NCBI GenBank assembly: GCA_938008425.1
Contig: CALLKH010000195.1
Location: 1 to 9,322, forward strand
Length of the DNA stretch: 9,322 bases
From: an uncultured Planctomycetaceae bacterium
GTDB lineage: Bacteria > Planctomycetota > Phycisphaerae > UBA1845 > UTPLA1
Reading direction: 5' to 3'
Shown piece after piece: positions 7,741-9,322 of the stretch (positions within the stretch are counted from its first letter, which is position 1; each line of letters begins with the position of its first letter). The translations under genes and the position numbers were made by a program. Under the pieces are notes generated by a model. The model did no database searches and had not been told where the DNA came from. It was given only the letters and a program-made list of their open reading frames with translations.

Positions 7741-7884
7741 GTCCTGACTCCCATTTGTGGAAGAATCACGTCGCACTAATCCGGGTTCACCCTCGACGCC
7801 GATTTCGCGCGCCCGGGGCTCTATTTTTCTGACTGCGAGCGAAGCCTGGGCTTGATCTGACGCCCGGGCGACGGGCAGGCCGGG
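7741..7884. other. 144-base gap after the sigma gene, with a GC-rich inverted repeat
   Basis: This is the longest non-coding stretch in the six-gene run. Nine bases past the sigma stop is a GC-rich inverted repeat (7862-7876, GCCCG-5 bases-CGGGC). It overlaps a perfect 10-base palindrome CGCCCGGGCG at 7861-7870. A weaker repeat (AAGCC-TG-GGCTT) lies at 7842-7853. There is no T-run after these stems on the minus strand, so termination here is not established. The gap is long enough to hold an internal promoter for the membrane protein and kinase genes; I see no convincing -35/-10 pair. Confidence 0.3.
7748..7752 (-). promoter_or_regulatory. Ribosome binding site deciding the start of the small membrane protein
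   Basis: On the minus strand GGGAG lies seven bases before the ATG at 7740, with a second purine patch (AGGA) even closer. It favours this ATG over the in-frame GTG at 7776, which lacks an upstream purine run. Confidence 0.6.
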
Positions 7885-8571
7885 TCACTCCGCAAGGAGG
7901 CTCAGGAGATTCTCGCACTCCCGCTCTGCGGCCGTGGAATCGTCCGGATAGTAGAACCGCATGACCGCCTCCAGGCAGTCCCGGAATTCGCGACGGGCCT
8001 TGGCGTACTCGCGATGGATGTGCACCGGGTCGGCGGACCACCGTTCGGCGATGTCGCGGATCGGCAGGCTGTCATGAAACCGAAGTCGAAGCAACTCGAC
8101 GCGTCGCTCAGCCTCGGCGCCGGCCTCAAGGGCCCGCGCGGACTGTCGTTCGGCGGCTTCGCGCATGATCGACTGGGCCCACGCGCGGTCGAAAACCTGC
8201 GACAGGTGCGTCTCATCCGATGCCACGTCGGCCATCTGGCTGCTCGTTGCCATCTCCCTCGCGGCCGCTCGTGCCTGGCGGGTCTCGGCGCGAAGCGCGA
8301 CATTTCGAACGACGCCGTAGAAGAATGCCCGGAAGCCGCCGGCCCGGTCGATCGCGACTCGGTCGAGGGCGCCGCCGGACTTGAAGCACTCGAGAAAGAC
8401 CTCCTGCACGGCGTCGTCGAGTTCGCTGAGTCTCTTCGAGCTGCGCCAGCGAGCAGCCAGGTACGCCCGTGCGGCGGGCTCATACTTGCGGGCGAAATCC
8501 GCCCGCTCGCGATCGCCGCCCTCGGCAGCGCCGCGAATCATCGTCCAGCATGTGGTTTGTCCTGAATCCAT
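7885..8571 (-). CDS. ECF-type RNA polymerase sigma factor
   Basis: This 228-residue protein has the two-domain layout of group 4 (ECF) sigma factors. Region 2 is at about 24-98: a helix containing FARKYEPAARAYLAARW, then the core-binding LDDAVQEVFLECF motif (51-63), then a segment FRAFFYGVVRNVALR (80-94) that corresponds to the -10 recognition helices. Region 4 is at about 155-205, with the turn LPIRDIAERWSADPVHIHRE typical of the -35 binding helix-turn-helix. The linker (about 99-150) is long and Ala/Glu/Arg-rich, and an acidic tail follows region 4 (208-228). No anti-sigma gene is recognisable beside it; a Ser/Thr kinase is two genes downstream. It would direct polymerase to a specific promoter set, possibly including its own. 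The ATG at 8571 has no Shine-Dalgarno; an in-frame ATG at 8541 (Met11) is an alternative start with only a weak GGA before it. Confidence 0.9.
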   Translation of the reverse strand: MDSGQTTCWTMIRGAAEGGDRERADFARKYEPAARAYLAARWRSSKRLSELDDAVQEVFLECFKSGGALDRVAIDRAGGFRAFFYGVVRNVALRAETRQARAAAREMATSSQMADVASDETHLSQVFDRAWAQSIMREAAERQSARALEAGAEAERRVELLRLRFHDSLPIRDIAERWSADPVHIHREYAKARREFRDCLEAVMRFYYPDDSTAAERECENLLSLLAE

Positions 8572-8629
8572 GGTGCGTAAATGAAGGGCGAAGATGCGCT
8601 CTCAATCGATGAAACGACTGGACCATTTC

Positions 8630-8659
8630 ATTCTAACGTGAGTCGTGAATCGCGCGAAA
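8630..8659 (-). promoter_or_regulatory. Weak candidate promoter upstream of the sigma gene
   Basis: Within the 90-base gap before the sigma gene the minus strand holds TAGAAT (8630-8635) as a possible -10 and TTTCGC (8654-8659) as a poor -35, 18 bases apart. Between them the 5-mer TCACG occurs twice, seven bases apart (8637-8641 and 8644-8648). This is the expected place for the promoter of the six-gene run, but the match is weak and an ECF-type promoter could look different. Confidence 0.2.
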
Positions 8660-8661
8660 GA

Positions 8662-9322
8662 TTACCGCCGTTTCGGCAGGCCCACCTCTTCCACGCGCAC
8701 CAGCGAGGCGGTCAGAGCGTCCGGTATTGCGCGGCCCTGTGCGTCGAGACGGCCGAATGAGAGCACGCCGGTCGGGCAGCTTTGCACGCACGCCGAACAG
8801 CGGACGCACTGCGGGTCTTCCATCGGCCGGCCCTTGTTGGCGAAGTTCATGACGTCGATGCCCTGGTGGCAGACCGAGGTGCAGACGTTGCAGGAGATGC
8901 ACTTCGACTTTTCCGCGAAGATGCGGAAGCGGGTGAATCTCGCATAGATGTGCATGAGGGCGGCCAGTGGACAGGCGAACCGGCACCAGACGCGGCCGCT
9001 GAGCCAGAAGTAGCAGCCGACGCCCAGTACGCCGGCCAGCATGATGTCCACCATCCACTTGTAATTGGCGAATCGCCAGCCGGAGAGCAGGCCCTTGTAG
9101 GTCGTGTTGAACACCGTATTCGGCGCGATCCAGGCCGCGACTCTCAGGGCAAACAGCAGAAACGCGGCGAACAGAATCACCTGGCCGACCATGTTCATGC
9201 GATTCCAGAACGGGCCGTGGGGCATTTTGTGCCGGTGGTCGTCGCCGAGCGTCTCGGCCAGTGCGCCGCAGGAGCAGATCCAGCCGCAGTAAGCGCCCTT
9301 GCCCCAGCGAATCACGATCCAG
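8662..9322 (-). CDS. NosR/NapH-like membrane polyferredoxin (4Fe-4S), 5' end missing
   Basis: The frame is open to the right edge, and its first visible residues (WIVIRWGKGAYCGWICSCGA) are the internal YCGW.C motif of this family, so the start is outside the window; the GTG at 9315 is not a true start. Numbering from that codon: CGWICSCGALAE (10-21), a hydrophobic segment (about 42-64), another (about 89-106), a second conserved site RVWCRFACPLAA (108-119), then two ferredoxin-type 4Fe-4S motifs with cysteines at 139, 142, 145, 149 and at 170, 173, 176, 180 (the latter followed by Pro). This order matches the C-terminal half of NosR/NapH-type proteins, which pass electrons at the cytoplasmic membrane. 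The exact partner is not visible, so I do not assign nosR or napH. It lies 90 bases upstream of the sigma gene in the same direction and is probably a separate unit. Confidence 0.88.
   Translation of the reverse strand, partial: WIVIRWGKGAYCGWICSCGALAETLGDDHRHKMPHGPFWNRMNMVGQVILFAAFLLFALRVAAWIAPNTVFNTTYKGLLSGWRFANYKWMVDIMLAGVLGVGCYFWLSGRVWCRFACPLAALMHIYARFTRFRIFAEKSKCISCNVCTSVCHQGIDVMNFANKGRPMEDPQCVRCSACVQSCPTGVLSFGRLDAQGRAIPDALTASLVRVEEVGLPKRR

Larger units (their letters stand above)
3083..8571 (-). other. Probable six-gene operon: sigma factor, membrane protein, kinase, two SRPBCC, DUF1579
   Basis: All six genes run in one direction. Gaps in transcription order are 144, 25, 17, 39 and 29 bases, and every gene after the first has a Shine-Dalgarno motif 6-8 bases before its ATG. 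The last five are very likely co-transcribed; whether the sigma gene is part of the same transcript is less sure because of its longer downstream gap. Confidence 0.6.

Noticed and set aside
7741..7776. Extended start (GTG at 7776) for the small membrane protein
   Set aside because: No Shine-Dalgarno, polar extension before a membrane span, and a well-spaced GGGAG favours the ATG at 7740.
7842..7876. GC-rich inverted repeats after the sigma stop as an intrinsic terminator
   Set aside because: Stems are only 5 bp and no T-run follows on the minus strand; in GC-rich DNA such repeats arise easily. Kept only as part of the intergenic description.
8014..8565. 183-codon plus-strand open frame opposite the sigma gene
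   Set aside because: Fully antisense to a clear sigma factor, with no family pattern of its own.
1..9322. Mobile element, CRISPR array, tRNA or rRNA
   Set aside because: No transposase or integrase motif, regular repeat-spacer pattern, cloverleaf or rRNA-like stretch was seen on reading either strand.

Overview
The window is a GC-rich bacterial segment that most resembles a planctomycete (Planctomycetota) chromosome. The main signs are a transmembrane Ser/Thr kinase with a planctomycete-style glycine loop, a DWG magnesium motif and C-terminal TPRs, an ECF-type sigma factor encoded just upstream in the same direction, and a very large helical-repeat protein of a kind often seen in that phylum. 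The assignment rests on motif recognition only; no search was run.

Layout: (1) Positions 1-3063, plus strand: the 3' part of a large protein (at least 1,020 residues in the window, frame open to the left edge) with TPR-like and HEAT-like helices and a beta-rich C-terminus, function unknown. (2) Positions 3083-8571, minus strand: six genes in one direction. In transcription order they are an ECF-like sigma factor, a small four-helix membrane protein, a membrane-anchored Ser/Thr kinase with TPRs, a membrane-anchored SRPBCC (helix-grip) protein, a soluble SRPBCC protein and a DUF1579 protein. Gaps after the second gene are only 17-39 bases; the gap after the sigma gene is 144 bases. (3) Positions 8662-9322, minus strand: the 3' part of a NosR/NapH-like membrane polyferredoxin running off the right edge. 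The plus-strand gene and the six-gene run converge at a 19-base gap that holds a perfect inverted repeat.

How the genes may work together (inference): the sigma factor has no recognisable anti-sigma gene beside it, but a kinase lies two genes downstream. This fits the kinase-linked ECF arrangement known from planctomycetes and from the EcfP/PknT pair of Vibrio. The kinase would sense something across the membrane through its C-terminal half and TPRs. The three small proteins after it have folds usually associated with hydrophobic ligand binding. The ligand, the target promoters and any phosphorylation of the sigma factor are unknown.

There is no stretch over 300 bases without a gene. I saw no tRNA, rRNA, CRISPR array, insertion sequence or phage-like gene.
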